The notes under the pieces were generated by a model. It ran no database searches. It saw nothing but the letters and a program-made list of their open reading frames with translations, and was not told where the DNA came from. This document shows positions 11,638 to 24,697 of a DNA stretch of 64,000 nucleotides, one piece after another. The stretch is from positions 12,246,638-12,310,637 of the forward strand of contig NC_081331.1 in assembly GCF_022539665.2 (NCBI RefSeq). Reading direction: 5' to 3'. A program made the position numbers and the translations under genes. Numbering within the stretch: the stretch's first letter is position 1; every line of letters starts with the position of its first letter. The stretch is from Daphnia carinata (lineage: Eukaryota > Arthropoda > Branchiopoda > Diplostraca > Daphniidae).

Positions 11638-14600
11638 ATGTCGTTTAAGAAGCAAAATTGGGGCTGGATGCGGCACGTTCTAACCGCACTCTCCATTCTC
11701 ATCTTTGTGAGTGAGATGTTTTTTGTAAAATGTTTTTAACGATGAATGTTATGCCCGTTTTTGTTCTTCAGTTCCTCGGATGTATCGTTATCGGTTACAT
11801 GGCCTGGGTTTTGGCTACATCGACGACAGTCAATCGTTTCCTGTCCGGAACTTTGGTATACAAACAGTGCCATTTACTGCATTGTTTTATTATTTGTTTT
11901 CGATGTCCTTTCATTTGAATTTGTGATTTGTTTCTTGATTTATATTCACCATTAGATTTTTACGTATACGGTGATCGCTTTGGGATTTTTTTTGTTCGTC
12001 AACGGGCTAATCGGCTGGGTCGGTACAGTCAGCCAAAGTATATGGCTAGTTCGTTTGGTACGTTGTGAAATTCCATGTTCTGTCAGTTGAATGACGACTT
12101 GATCCTCTCGTCACGAACGTTTTCTTTTTCAACATCCCTTTCTAGCTTTTCTTGTTTGTTATTTTCTTCCGATCTAAATATTCAGTTCCTCGGTGCTTCA
12201 GTGCTTTGTATCCTCGGAGAAATCGGCGGCATCATCACTCTGAATATCGTCCGAATTCAGGTCAGTTATGCGTTTTCTCCTCCCTTTTTGTTGAATATAG
12301 TACCTACATGTTTTTAGTAGCACAACTAATTTTTCGCTTTTCACATTCATACATGCTAAACAGACGGTGGACGTGGTGGAGCACGGTTGGCTGGAGCTCA
12401 ATCAAGGCACCCGCAATATGATCCAATCTAGCGTAAGTGACCTCTCTTTTGTTGCCAACTACGCATGCTCTAGCGAAAGGGTAGAAAAGTTAATCCTAGT
12501 AATTATTTTCCCATCTTCCCCTAGATACTTGTCCGCAGGTTAGGATAGGTAGCGTTTTTTTTCAACGCCCAATTGTCGACAGATTTTCTAAAATAGCGCC
12601 CATTTTAAGCAAAGCGGTCAGTGGGGCGGGCATGGTGAAGTATATGGCAAGCCACGCCGCGCTTGAGTGAACATACCGCCTGATCTCAAAACAAAAACTT
12701 AGCAAACAGATGGCATTTTTTATTCTATTTTTTTTAGTTGTTGAAATGAACGGCCTACTTCCATTGCTAGCATTAGTGGCTTAGGCTCACAGGTAAAGTA
12801 GGACCCTGCCCACCCGGAATTTGTTCAGCCCTTTTTACAAAAGACAATGTAAATTGGGTTTCCATCTTTCTCATCTCAATATCACGATTTCATAGATCCT
12901 AAGGCATGTACATATCTTGGGGAAAAGCAACACCCTCTATAGATGAGCTTGTATTTTTTCACACGTAAGCGTTCGGTTTGTTCTCGATTTTCTTCTTGCC
13001 CAATGCAATCCTTTAGGTTTCGTTGGGTTTTATGAAATTACATAGCAAAGGGCATATTAGTTTTTGAAAAATTAGGCCTGTATTCTTAGAACACTTGTTA
13101 TGAGAATATAGCATCTCATCAGTTCTTGAGGCAATTGAAAAGTTTTCAGGTTCTTTCTTTAGAATATCCTTATTGCGAATGGGCGGCATGTTAATTCTGT
13201 TCTCTCTCGAAATGGAAACATTTTCATTCCTCAACAGCGTTTCGTTCATGTATTTTTCTTGAAGGACAAAAGAATGTAGCAGCAGCAGCAGGTGTCCGTA
13301 AATTTCTTGTTACTCAATTTAGCATTTCAAAAGATTTGGTTCTTTTTACAGAACTGCTATGTTTGCGTTACTTGTTTTTAATAATTGTTGTTCATTTCCG
13401 CTTGTCGCAAAAATGTTTGCCCAACCGGAAAGCGTACCGTCCACTTCCCCACACTTAATAATATTGACGTTCAATTCGTAGTTGCAAATGGGTGGGCAAG
13501 CCGAAAAACAATAACCACATAGGAGACAAGTCTCGATATATTTCAGGCTACGAACAGCGGCAACATGTCAACACATTGCACGCGCTGTTCCTTCATTCAG
13601 CTAACATTTGATGGTACTTGTAGCAAGAGAATAGGCGGCGGCTGGCCCATATATGCCGACGCCGTTAAAGGAAAAAAAAGTACAGGAAAAACGTTAGACG
13701 AACTTGAATAAATCTCTCTCAATAGAATGAAACCACAAGGCGGTAATGCCAGATGGTCGATGCCACACATCGTTATAGATGGATTAACTCGATCGTACTT
13801 GATTATTTACTTCTCGGTTTTCGCTATCCTAACATTTCCTACAATTCTCTAGATGGAATGCTGCGGATTCTCCGGACCGCAAGAGTTCGCTTATTCCACT
13901 CTGCCCATCGATGATTCGTGCTACGAGCCGCATTCCGACAACAGCACGGATGATGATGGCAGCGCGATAGCACGGGCAGACTGGGACGAGACTACCTTCA
14001 CTACTCCTCACATGCGTCTCAAACAGGTGCCGTATCCCGTTTTTTTCTCTGTTTAAAACATCAATCTTCTCGACTATTGTGAAAAGAAGACAGAAATATT
14101 TGTTTAAATAGCGGACGACTGTAAGGACAAGTTTTGCGATTTGTTGTCAAGCTGCGACTAGTTTTTTCCACAATTTTTCTTTTCCCTCGAAAAGTGACAG
14201 GCGGTTTTGTTTCTTCTCGATTTCTCGCTAAATCTGACACAAATAAGGGTCCAGTACATAATAACGTTTCATTATGCAAAAACTGTTGGCGGAAAAGGTG
14301 ACTGTTAACACGTTCCCGAAAAACCTTTGAAACATCTGTTACTGAGCTGGTGTGCCATAAGGAAGAATTCCTAAAGAAGGTTGAATGACGGGAAGAAAAA
14401 GCCGCTTGTCATTATCGTATCATGACAAAATTAATGTCGCCATTCATCAAAGCTCGGTATGCAAACTTTTCTGCATGTAGCTGAGTTTGAAATAAGGAAA
14501 TGTTGGATAATGAAGACTGCAAAACCGTTGGTTGTGTCCGGCTGACACTGGCAGATCTCTTGTTAGTTAGCTTTAAAACTATACTTTTGACAGTGCATTT

Positions 14601-15083
14601 AACAAACAGTATTGTTGTTTTTCTCTTTTCATTGTGACAAACTCGCAACAAAAAAAAATGAAAACAGATTGGTTGCGGACAGAAACTCCACAATTGGGTG
14701 AGTAATTTTTCATTGCTCCTTTTACTATTTTTTAGCACTAATTTGAATGTGATATGTGACTCACCGTTATCTTCTGCTTCGGGCTGTATCCATTTTTTTT
14801 ATTCTAGTTTGAAGAGAACAAGGTGGGTTGGGTTGCCGGTTTAGCCACAATAGGAGCCGTCGAGTTCATGGCAGCAGCCGTTGCTCTCTTCATCTTGCGT
14901 CGACTGCAGGTAAGACATGTCTACACTATTTGACAGAATCACTTTTGTGTTGTTCCATATTCACTACGATCGACGTTTGTGACTTTACAGACAAGCTTAC
15001 GCCCACGAACTCTGTCACGTCGACGTTTACGCCAACACGAGACTGACATGGCCAATGATCCCCTACCTTCTGAACTGCCTTAA
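11638..15083 (+). CDS. Tetraspanin
   Basis: Tetraspanins are four-TM plasma-membrane organisers. Nine phase-0 exons give about 265 residues: 11638-11706, 11772-11855, 11956-12057, 12186-12260, 12364-12432, 13853-14026, 14668-14697, 14808-14909, 14991-15083. TM1 (LTALSILIFFLGCIVIGYM), TM2 (IFTYTVIALGFFLFVNGLIG), TM3 (LGASVLCILGEIGGIITLNI) and TM4 (AGLATIGAVEFMAAAVALFI) are all present. The large extracellular loop has the diagnostic CCG (MECCGFSGPQEF), then DDSCYEP and IGCGQKLHNW, giving the paired cysteines. The 30-bp exon 14668-14697 is needed to supply the last loop cysteine and keep phase; it is too short for ORF detection. The 1.4-kb intron after exon 5 is long for this region. I cannot assign a specific orthologue. 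Confidence 0.92.
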
Positions 15084-16327
15084 GATATTTGTTTGCGTAC
15101 ATTAGGACATGCCATAGCCACTCTCATTCTGAAAAGTGCCGACCAATTTTTCTATATTTTTGCTATTTTTCCTAGAGGGCAGCATGTCACATGACGCAAC
15201 TGTGTCGGCCAATCTGATTGGCCTATTACTATTATATTTATGAGACTATATTAAAACAGACAAAGAGAGATAGAGACACGATAGGAAGAAAGAGACGGAA
15301 ATCAACCGTTGAAAGGAGAGGACGATGCAGTTAAACAGCAATTGACCACGCGGAATGCTTTGTTTGTTTTGGAGGTGAAACAGTCCTTCAATTTCCGGCA
15401 GTTGCACTGCAATTTGACGTGTCCGACGCAGCAATTGTACACTTATCTTGTGCCCATCAATACAGCTGTCACGAGAATCATAGTAAATAAACACGAAAAA
15501 TGAACAAAATCACTGCCGTTATTCATCTTTCTCATTTAATTTGAATCGTACTGTGAATTTGAATTTTACACACGCACACAAAAAACCATTCACCGCATTT
15601 CATGTAACCTAAATAAAGTAAATCCGCATGGAAGCCATACACATATCAATCAGAAAAATAACACTCTGGTCCCCCAAGTAAACATTTCCCACGACCGAGA
15701 GAAAATATAATTTCAATCCCACACGCTTGTTTCTGTCGTAACTAGGAATATAAGTTCACACAGTTTTGTCTCTTAACCCCATCAGAGGAAAAACAGGGTT
15801 TCTATTCCGAAAATATCGGACTGCCAATGAAGTGTCTACTTCCGACTTATTGATGTAAGTCACTTTGATATGGATCGTACACGTGCGCACTGTGCACTAC
15901 ATGGAACAGTTTCACTAAAGAACATACAGCACAATAATACATGCACTTAAATCCTTTCTGAAATATCTCAAAATGTATCCACGCCCGTGACGAGGAATCT
16001 CGAGTGAACACAAAAAGGAATAATAAAAATAATAGGACAAAAAAAAAATAAAGAAAAATAGGAAAAAAAAGAACAAAGAAAAACAAAACAAGAAAACAAA
16101 AGAAAAGAAAAAGACTCGACTATAATCACCAAATTAAAGAAAAAAGAGCACCGAGTGGGGTATTGAAGAGGAAGGCTGAAATCAAACAAAAAAAGAACGG
16201 AAAAAACAAAGACCAATGACCTTATTTTTGCACGCAGGAGTTGAATGGGATGGTGACAAAATGATGAACACTTTCATAACCATCATGGAGTTTGGCGCAA
16301 AGGCGAAGCCACTGCGCAGTGTTAAGT
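15084..16327. other. Convergent 3' flanks of tetraspanin and LYRIC-like gene
   Basis: The tetraspanin 3' UTR probably ends after the AATAAA at 15486. From about 16010 to 16200 the + strand is an A-rich, purine-rich low-complexity tract, which creates spurious phenylalanine-rich frames on the other strand. No gene is evident. Confidence 0.55.
15486..15491 (+). terminator. Polyadenylation signal for tetraspanin
   Basis: AATAAA lies 403 bases after the tetraspanin stop. It is a canonical signal at a plausible 3' UTR length. Confidence 0.45.
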
Positions 16328-17552
16328 TTAATCACGGCGCGCTTTCTTCTTCTTCTTGCTCTTGTTTTCCTGCCACGTGTCTAAGTTACAATAAAGAATT
16401 TATAGTTACTAGTCTTTAAAACGGGAATCTCGTTTACATGAGAAAATACCTTCAGATGCGTCTACAACAGCCGGTGGCACGGCATCGGTAACTTTCTCTT
16501 CTGTTTCCTTGATTTTCTCAACTACTGTTTCAGCCTTGACCTTTTCCACTTTTTTGGAGTTGGCATTATTATTGTTTTTCTCTTTTTTATCAGTAGTGGT
16601 TTCTGCGGTAACCTTTTTGTTGGCCTTTTCCTCTTCTTTTTTCACCCGTTTGACCGGTTCGGTTTCCACTACTACTGGAGCAGCCACAACGACGGCTTCT
16701 GTCACTGCTTTGACTTCCGGTTCCTGGACGGTAGCAACATCGTTCTCTGTTTTCTCGATAGGGATTTCGTTGCTCTTGTTTTCTTCGTTTTTCTTCACAG
16801 ACTCCTTTTTCTTCTTATCGGTCTTTTTGCCAGCTTGATGAGTTGGGGAATTTGCTGAACTAGCTTCATATTTTCAAAATGTTACACTTTTACGAGTTAG
16901 CTCATTATTCCTATATGAACCTAAATGACATTACCATTAGCTGAAGAACCCTCTGCTGGTTTCTTCTTCTTGTCTTTTTTGCTCACAGCTTGAACCCAAT
17001 CACCTAACAGCCATTAATAAAATCAATGAACATGAGAAAATATATTCATACCAGCAGGTAGCAAAGAAAAATAAAAGTATACCTTCATCAAAGTCTGCCG
17101 GTTTAGCTTCCTTTTTCTTTTGTTGAACTTCTCCGCTTTTTTTTTCCAATTTGACAATTTCCACTTCAGTCTTTTTAGTTTGCTCAGTTTTAGCTGTCTT
17201 TTTCGGTGACTCCTTTTTGTTGGCAGCCTTGGCAGGGGATTTGGGTTGAGCGGGAGTACTTGTTTTCTTGAAATCTCCAGTTAGTTCAGGAGAACCAGAA
17301 ACATTTGCTTTCTTCACCTGGTATGAGATAAATATGTTATTTTTTTAAATGAAGTTTTGGTCAACGAACCATGTTTACCTTTGTCTTTGGTTTGACTTGC
17401 TTCTTTTTCTTGTCTTCACTAGCTGAACTTCTGTCGAATGTGGGTTCAGCAACGGTTTTGAAACCAAAAGCAAACACGAGTATAGCTAATATCAGCACCC
17501 CACCCACAGGCAAAGCGTACAGGGAATGGGACAGGAATTTATCAACTTCCAT
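16328..17552 (-). CDS. Metadherin/LYRIC-like lysine-rich membrane protein
   Basis: Human MTDH (LYRIC, AEG-1) is a single-pass ER and perinuclear scaffold that binds SND1 and other RNA-handling proteins. Five exons join in phase to about 314 residues (human 582): 17552-17379, 17317-17083, 17003-16935, 16863-16450, 16380-16328. One N-terminal membrane helix (ALPVGGVLILAILVFAFGF) precedes a long Lys/Glu/Pro-rich low-complexity region. Two points support the LYRIC call. An internal DFDEGDWVQAVSKKDKKKK resembles the DEGAW block of MTDH. The last exon gives DTWQENKSKKKKKARRD, close to the WESPKQIKKKKKARRET end of human MTDH. That end exists only after splicing 16450 to 16380. An in-frame ATG 9 bases upstream is an alternative start. 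Low complexity makes the rest unalignable by eye; an RRBP1-type protein is the main alternative. Confidence 0.65.
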
Positions 17553-18676
17553 TTTAAACATTCGCAGAATTGAGTTTGAGTAAGCTTCTAGAGTAAAAAT
17601 TGGAACACAAAATTTAACTTCAAAATGGACTCTTGACAAGGAGACGAGAACAGGGCGGAGAGAAGAGGAAACCGAGTCGTTAGAAATAAATTGTTAAGCT
17701 TGTCAAGAGTGAGCAGAAAAGTCAACAGATCAGACACAAAAGAAATGAAAGCTGTAGGAAACCTTTCATAGTAGGATAAGTATTAATGAAAGAAGGAAAG
17801 ATGAATAATAATGAGAAAAAGAATAACAGAAGCCAAAGAGTGCCGTAACGCCTTCCGACTTGTCGGAGGTGGATCTGTCACCTGTTGCGCGATGCCCTCT
17901 GAAACTATGGCCAGCTTCATCGCTGGTTTTAGCTGATCGTGGCTTACAGTGCCGCCTAGCGGCCATTTATGTTCCCTATTTTGGGTATAGGATAACGATG
18001 CGAGCGGGGAGCGCTGCTGAGGTGGCATGACGTTGATAACATTAAATTATTTTGAGAATAGTGGTACCAGGCCTTCTTGGTTTAAAACGTTCGACTGCTG
18101 ACACAACTTCCTTTATCGCGCCATCTTGTGGTTTGAAAAATTATAAATACTTCGTTCTGCAGCAGGGACGGCAGCGACAGCGGTTCTTTTTGTGTTAGGC
18201 AAGAAACGAATCAGTAAATGAGTAATAATGAAAGGACTCGTGGAATTTGCGAGATTTACGTAAAAAAAATTTCAATTGTTTACGATCCCTTTAAATAGCG
18301 CGATAGTCCCGTGCGTGATGGAGGAGGTGGCGGGGACAGTGTGTTACCCCTGTGTGTGCCAGATTGGACATACATGTATTAAAAATCCTCCTTAGCGCAC
18401 ATTAACCTTTTGCGTGAACGTTATCCAAGTTTTTCTATATAACCCCAACTGCGATTTTCGTGCCCAACTATCTACTTCATCACCATTCGATAACCATGCG
18501 TCATTTATGAATTGGTCGAAATGTCATCTAGACAGACTGCAATCGAAAAATTATAGACACGCATGCATTTTCTGTATTTCTTAAGTAAAAAATCTGTATA
18601 TTTTTGCGCAGAAAATCAAACACAAAGTTTACGGAAGTGAGGCAGAAGCTTAAAACATTCCTTGAGGAAGCCGTGA
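17553..18676. other. Intergenic, LYRIC-like 5' flank
   Basis: This is the upstream side of the LYRIC-like gene and the 3' flank of the CCDC66-like gene. It contains an AGATGGCG-type site at 18118-18126 on the minus strand, and TATAAATA near 18142. No coding family is recognisable. Confidence 0.5.
18118..18126 (-). promoter_or_regulatory. AGATGGCGC motif upstream of LYRIC-like gene
   Basis: The minus-strand 10-mer AGATGGCGCG is the same as the one just upstream of TMX3. It lies about 570 bases from the LYRIC-like start. Any promoter role is inferred from recurrence only. Confidence 0.2.
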
Positions 18677-21600
18677 TCATTGAGAATTTAGAGACACTTT
18701 ATCTAAGGCCGTTTTTCTCTGTTCCAAACTCTGATTAAGACAAAAAAAGGTAGAATAAAAAAAATATTGATTAAGTAACTTAAAGTGTGAATACCTGCTT
18801 GAGTATAGATAGGCGATAGAGCAGATCCTGTTTATCTTGTTCCGTGCAAATCCTTTGTTCTTTGATTTGCAAATTCTCGAAGTCCTTATCGATTTTGACA
18901 ACTTGATCAGACGAATCGTAATTGTCCCATTCATGTTTCTCGCCAGATGTGGTGTCACCATTTAACATCTGGATCTTTTTGAGGACAGCTGGAACAGGTG
19001 GCGACGACATCAGCCTTGATTGGGATCGTGTGGGGGCGACGGATGGTAGCGGTACCGGACTCGGCTGGAGGGGTTGAATCAATTCTGCATCTGACTGGTT
19101 GGTTCCAATCGATTTGCCATGACTGTGGTGGGTGTTGGTAGCTGGGGGTTTCTTGTAGTAGCGACTAACTGCAGCGGCCTGGAGGGCTTCGTAATATCTT
19201 TCATGCGGTTCGGCGGTTCCGCTGCCAGGTAAAAACGGGAAGAATATATCTCCCATCTCTTCCTGGCTCCTTCATGCGCACACGGAATCGACGTCGGTCA
19301 ATGAGTCAATCACGCGCGATACGACAGCTACTTTGACATCATTTCTCGGCAAGAGCATGCACATTGCCGTAAAAATGGGGTGAAAATGGGGTGAAAAGTA
19401 ACTATCCATCACCAAGAGTGGTATTAAACCCAAAAAGCCTACCCTGAATTCTCACTTGATGGCCAGGAACCGTGGAGTTGCTTTTCAAGTAATAGCTTCT
19501 GGCGGCGTCGGAGGCGTTCACGGCGACGTTGCATAAAACGCGGATCCTTCTCCGTTTGACTCTGTATAACCAACGTGAATAGAATTCCCGGAAAAGGTGA
19601 AAGACGTATTCCAAAGAAAAAGGTAAACGTTAATAACGATATTGGTCTTACTTGGTATTTCGCGCTTGTCTTGTGCGCACCCCATAATGGACGGCTGGCT
19701 GTGCTGGTGGATGTTTGACTTTTGATGGCTATCATAGACATTCGCGTGGCCGGGCGTTCCACAGTGCTATCTTCTGTTGTTGCTGCAATTCTCTGTCTGT
19801 CATTCAAGTACAGCATAGATTGTACGTAATTTAATCTGCATATCTGTTTTTACGATTCCGAGAACGGAACAATGCTTACCGAAACTGACGGGAACGTGAG
19901 TTGTTTTCGCATCGACAAGTAACTTGAGGGTGCTGATCTGTCTGAACTTCTGCGTCGACTGAGGAGCGAGTTAAAGTGCCCTTTTCTTGTTGTGGCGTAC
20001 GTGGTGTTAGAATGGCATGCCGTAGCTCGATCAGTTCGTTTTGCGGCTGCGGCTGCGTCGACGTCGACCTTTCTTCACTTCTGGCAGTAGAAGTGAACGA
20101 TGACCTGTCAACCGCAGTTGTTGGGTCATTCTCCGGTGGTGGTATCGAACGGTTCTGTAGGTTTCTCCTGCGTGCTTGTTTCTCCGCTAAGGCGTTCTGT
20201 TGGGCACCGGCGATGGCCTCTTTCACTGCCTCTAAACGCCGTTCCTCTGCTTCCTGAAAATGGTAGTTAAAGATGTTTAACAATTGCCATTTTTGTTGAT
20301 CTCTATATAAGAGTTCCATGATATTCAAATTACGTCAGTGTGGCGAGGAATGATGTATGCGTACTAACCTTTTTCTCCTGAATTCGTCTTTGTTCTTCTT
20401 CGATTTGTCGTCTTTCGGCTTCCAAATGTCTCTGAAGCTCTTGCTCTTGTCGCTCTTCTTCCTCCTGTTGCCTTTTGCGCTCCAAAAGCTTTTGGTTTTC
20501 CTTCTCGGCCAACTGGATAAGAAGCAATTTGAGTTGATTAAAATTCATGCAAGCGCATCCGGTTTTCTTCTGTCTGAACGGCTCCATCGGTCAGTCTCAA
20601 CTGTTCAGCTGTACAATTGGACAGCCAAATATTTTTTTATATCCAGCAAGAAATGACAGGCAAGTGGAAATAAAAACTTACTCATATTTTTGTCTGAACA
20701 AAAGTGGGCAAACATACAACAAATGGGTGAAAGACTTTGTCTCGCATGTCTGCGTGGATATGGATTATCATGCAGCAGGATCGCGTGATACCAGAAGGTT
20801 TTCTGTCAGAAGTTTATCTGTCGTTTATGTTAGTCTGTACCGAGTGTAATACTTCGCGACGACAGTGCAGGCTATTCAGCCACTATCATGGGGCCATGCG
20901 GACATAACGATTGCCATATTAAATATATATATACTATAACTAAGAAACTGTTCCTTCCATGATAAAACGTCTTGTCGCAGCACGTGACGCAAAAAAAAAA
21001 GCCAATGAACGGGAGTTGCCGTGGCAACTTTTCTTCAATATTTGGCTATTGAAGTACAAGAACTTTTACTTCTCTCTCTTTGTTTTTTTTTTCTTTTAGT
21101 GTAGACTACGGTTTCCCAACGACGATTAACAAAATGTCACTGTGTTTCAATTTGGGAGGGTGGGGGCAATCAAGCATAAACAGCTAATTATCCTGCAACA
21201 CGCCAATGATTCGAGTGTCAGTCTAAATTATTTGTAATTACCTGCTGAAGGAGCACGCGTTGCAGTTCATTGGCTTTGGCTCGCTTCCTCTCTCTTTCTG
21301 CCAACTCGGCGACATCCACCATGACATTCTGACCACGCAGAAAGCTGGGACTACATACAGGATGGTCAAAACAAAACCGTTAAATTAATTTGAAAGAGAG
21401 GCTTAATATTTTTCACAATAACTTACGCCGCATTGGTTGCGCAATGCTGAATAGCACGATGGCTGATGTTAGAACTGTCGCCTAAAAGTCCAATGTGATG
21501 GATTGACGTCATCGGCCCCCAAACACGAGATATGTTAATCAATTTTGTTGCAACGAAATAATGCGTATGTATTCTTCGATACCCACCTGACGTATGAAAT

Positions 21601-22773
21601 TCGGTTTGAGCAAATACATTCATCGGCCGGGCAACCCATCGAGGTGGAGTTGATCTATCGTAAATCTGAGGGAGGCACTATTACGTAAAACAAATTCAAT
21701 TAGGCTTGAGTTTGATTGTAACAAAAAAAGTTGTCACAAATCATTTTAATAACCCCACAATCTACGATACTGTATTAAAAATATATAAGGAGCTCACCTC
21801 TGGATACAAGTCATAGGGTACGGTTCCGTCTTGGACCCATTTCTTGCGCTCAAGGAACTTGTGATCAGCCCTAGCCGAGATACCGTTTGAGCCATCGTGA
21901 TGATCCGAGCTTACATGCTCTTTAGTTGAAAGCTTTATTACTGAAGGGCTATGGGGCGGTAAAGATGATAGGTTGGGTCCTCTAGGGGTAGATTGTTGAT
22001 GACGATGTCGGTGTTGGTAATTTACTGATGGATCGATAAAGTGATTGTCGCTTTGGTAGCCAGAAGTTTCACCGTCAGTCACAGGGTGACTTACATGCCG
22101 CTTTGAACCTCGAGGTGGAGGCAGTGGTGGTGCAGTGGCGGGCGCTTGAAGTGGCTCGTGTTGATGTGTCGACCAATTGAGAGGAGGCAGATAGTTGTCA
22201 TCTCTGATACAGGAAACAATTAATTCAACGTTACGCACTATAGACTATCGAAACAGCGGAAGTGAAGGCGTAGCTGGCCAATATCCGTTTTTATTTGTGA
22301 TATTCATGAATCATTGGACTTACTTTTTATTGTCGGCAGGAGTGAGGCGTGAATCGCTACGAGCGGAGGTCCGTTGCCATTTTAGAGGTGCACCACATCC
22401 TGGCCGACCCCACGGACACCAGTCGTTCTTTGCCTCCTCTGATAGAAGGAATGGAAAGGATGTTGTTTACATGTCTACTTAGCGTTTTTACATACATTCT
22501 TTCTTTTTCGGCCTTTGAGCTACGTTTCATTTGGATACTGCTGGTACCTTTAACGCGCATGCTAGGTGTACAATTCAAGCAAAATCATCAGATAGTTTGG
22601 CAATATTCCAGGTATCCAGCTTCAGATTGAAATGAAAAGTAACTCAAAGACGAATCAAAAGTGTAAAAAATTAAAGGACTAAACGTAAACTAAGAAAAAA
22701 AAAATTGACGATTCTTACCTCTTTCGCGAGCCCACTGTTGACGCTTCAGTTCCATCAGTGAAGGCTTTTCCAT
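18677..22773 (-). CDS. CCDC66-like coiled-coil protein
   Basis: CCDC66 proteins are microtubule, centriolar-satellite and ciliary coiled-coil factors. Twelve exons join in phase to about 709 residues: 22773-22719, 22438-22324, 22203-21798, 21665-21587, 21481-21427, 21350-21242, 20512-20369, 20253-19880, 19796-19652, 19561-19443, 19269-18795, 18730-18677. It opens MEKPSLMELKRQQWARER. Proline- and histidine-rich disordered regions follow. The central Glu/Arg coiled coil starts around VMVDVAELAERERKRAKAN and runs through LAEKENQKLLERKRQQEEEE. The family-like marks are an EVQTD motif after the coiled coil and a basic RPLW...KDPRFMQRRRERLRRRQ block, which parallel the GVQTD and RPDW...QREEKEVRRQ segments of human CCDC66. 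The coiled coil alone would not be diagnostic. A second in-frame ATG at 20587 reads straight into the exon starting at 20512 and may give a shorter isoform. Confidence 0.6.
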
Positions 22774-24697
22774 ACCTGATTACACAACCTAGAGCTGGGC
22801 GAAAGGAATGAGAACTGTGCAAACCAGCACGGCTGACCCAACCAAACTGCCATGCATGCCGGAAATACAAAACCGGATGAGGGTTGAAGAGCTTGCAATC
22901 GATATAACTCCCACGCCATCACCAAGGCAACTCCCTACTTGTTCTCTCTGAAAATAGGGATTAATTCTTTCTTTACCTCTCTGTGCGGTAGCACAACGAT
23001 GTCTTTTACGAACGCCTAGATGAAGTTTTGACGAGTTACACCCGTTTACATAACGCAGATGTGAAAACTAATTAAGATTCATTCGCCATTCTCTTGACAG
23101 CTAGGTCTTGTAAATTTGGTTCCGTAGAAGTTGTAGAATACTCTTTTTCTGTCGGAAAGAGCAGCACCTTCGGAACATGGCGTGGAGTTCTCCGCACTTA
23201 TGGAAACTGGCAGGTACTCAATCAAATGCGCTGGCCCACCGTTCACTGTTAAGGTTCTTATGAGAGGTCTGTTGAGTTATTTTTATGTCATGTCTACCAA
23301 CTATTATAAATAGGCATGCTACACAATTCCCTTTCACGGTACCTGTGCCACTTTGGGTTTAAACTGTATCGCTCCTTTCGTACAGTTGGTCACGGAAGGG
23401 TAATATGAGAAATGGCATTATGAATAGTTGTTTCGTGCAAGACTTTACCGATTAGCCACTTGGCACCGCATTCAGTAACTTGCTTCTGCGATTTTGAATT
23501 TTAAAAACGTTATCATTTTCTAGTTAAATTTTCTTCTCTGTTCAAACACAAAGTTCGTCAAATGCTCCATTCAACTAAATGGTGGATAAAACTCAAGTAA
23601 TCTTACGTATCACAAAGTCTATTCATACTGAAGGAGGTCATTCTGAAAGCCAAACTTTGCCGATGGTATCTGCTGATTATGCGCTAACCTAAAGTAGTTT
23701 CTGGGCGAAAAGCAATCAAATGGGGATTGAAACGAACGGCATAGAATTCCTCGTTAATAAACAATGGTGTCTTGTTCAAGCCAATCATTGACATAAAAGA
23801 AATAAGATCCATGTTGGTTGTCAGGATTTTTCTGTTCTACGTACATACCTGATATGTTAACGCCACATGGCATGCAATCACACACTACTTGTAACTATAG
23901 TGTTACTGACGATGTTGTAATCCAGTTCAATGTAGTAGATATCCTAGTTTTGTTTGATTTCACTTGTGATTGATTGAAAAGCATGTACGGTATAATTTAT
24001 ACCAGCTGCAGCTGCTACAGAATAAATCCATGTGATATATTCTACTCCTCTCAACACTGATACTCTCGTGGGTTGTATTGGGTATTGTACACATCCTAAA
24101 GAAGTCTGTTGCATCGGCTAACACGTTTCACACGAGGTGATCTTTAGCAGCCGATATTTTTTCTCGTTTCCCTCCTAAAGGTCTATGTTAGCTCCTCCCC
24201 TTCGTTGCTCTCAACCATTAATGGAAAATAAATAGAAGTTGGAAAGGGATGCAGTATTTGCGAATAGCAGTAACCGTTGGAGAAAAACGTGTCAGGTAAA
24301 CAAACCAAAACATAAGGAAAGTTGACACGTTTTTCTGCATCATATTTATACCTTTTTCGTAAACACCAGAAATCCAGTAGAACACACGAGAAAAACCTAA
24401 GAAAGAACTGCTTACTAGAATGTAAAGTCTCTGGTCGTTGCTCTCTAGACTCTTGGGTAGTAGCGACAGAGTTATAGAAACCTTTATAGTTAGGTATAGT
24501 TATATAGTTATAGTTAAATGAGTTATATTATAGAGTTATAGAAGGTTTTTATAGCTCTGCTTAGACATATAGAGATGAGAGAAGTACGAAAAACAAAACG
24601 TCAATATAAAAACGCTTTCATACAATTTGGCGGCCCTGTGTAAGGTGTTGCAGACATAATTTTGCTCAGCCCAAAGTCGAAAACATTTTGATTACAG
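22774..24697. other. Intergenic, divergent CCDC66-like / RIOK1 promoters
   Basis: About 1.9 kb between two genes that point away from each other. No coding segment matches a known family. It holds an AT-rich imperfect hairpin at 24468-24558, described separately. The RIOK1 ATG directly follows ATTACAG, so an untranslated first exon upstream is possible. Confidence 0.5.
24468..24558. repeat. AT-rich imperfect inverted repeat with internal tatagtta repeats
   Basis: AGAGTTATAGAAACCTT at 24468 pairs, with a few mismatches, with the reverse complement of the segment ending AGCTCT at 24558. The spacer is built of repeated TATAGTTA-like units. It looks like a small fold-back or MITE remnant. Confidence 0.5.

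Noticed and set aside
13013-13249. 78-codon minus-strand ORF inside the large tetraspanin intron
   Set aside because: No similarity I can recognise to a transposase, RT or host protein; no splice context.
15847-16216. Two phenylalanine-rich minus-strand ORFs
   Set aside because: They are shadows of an A/G-rich low-complexity tract.
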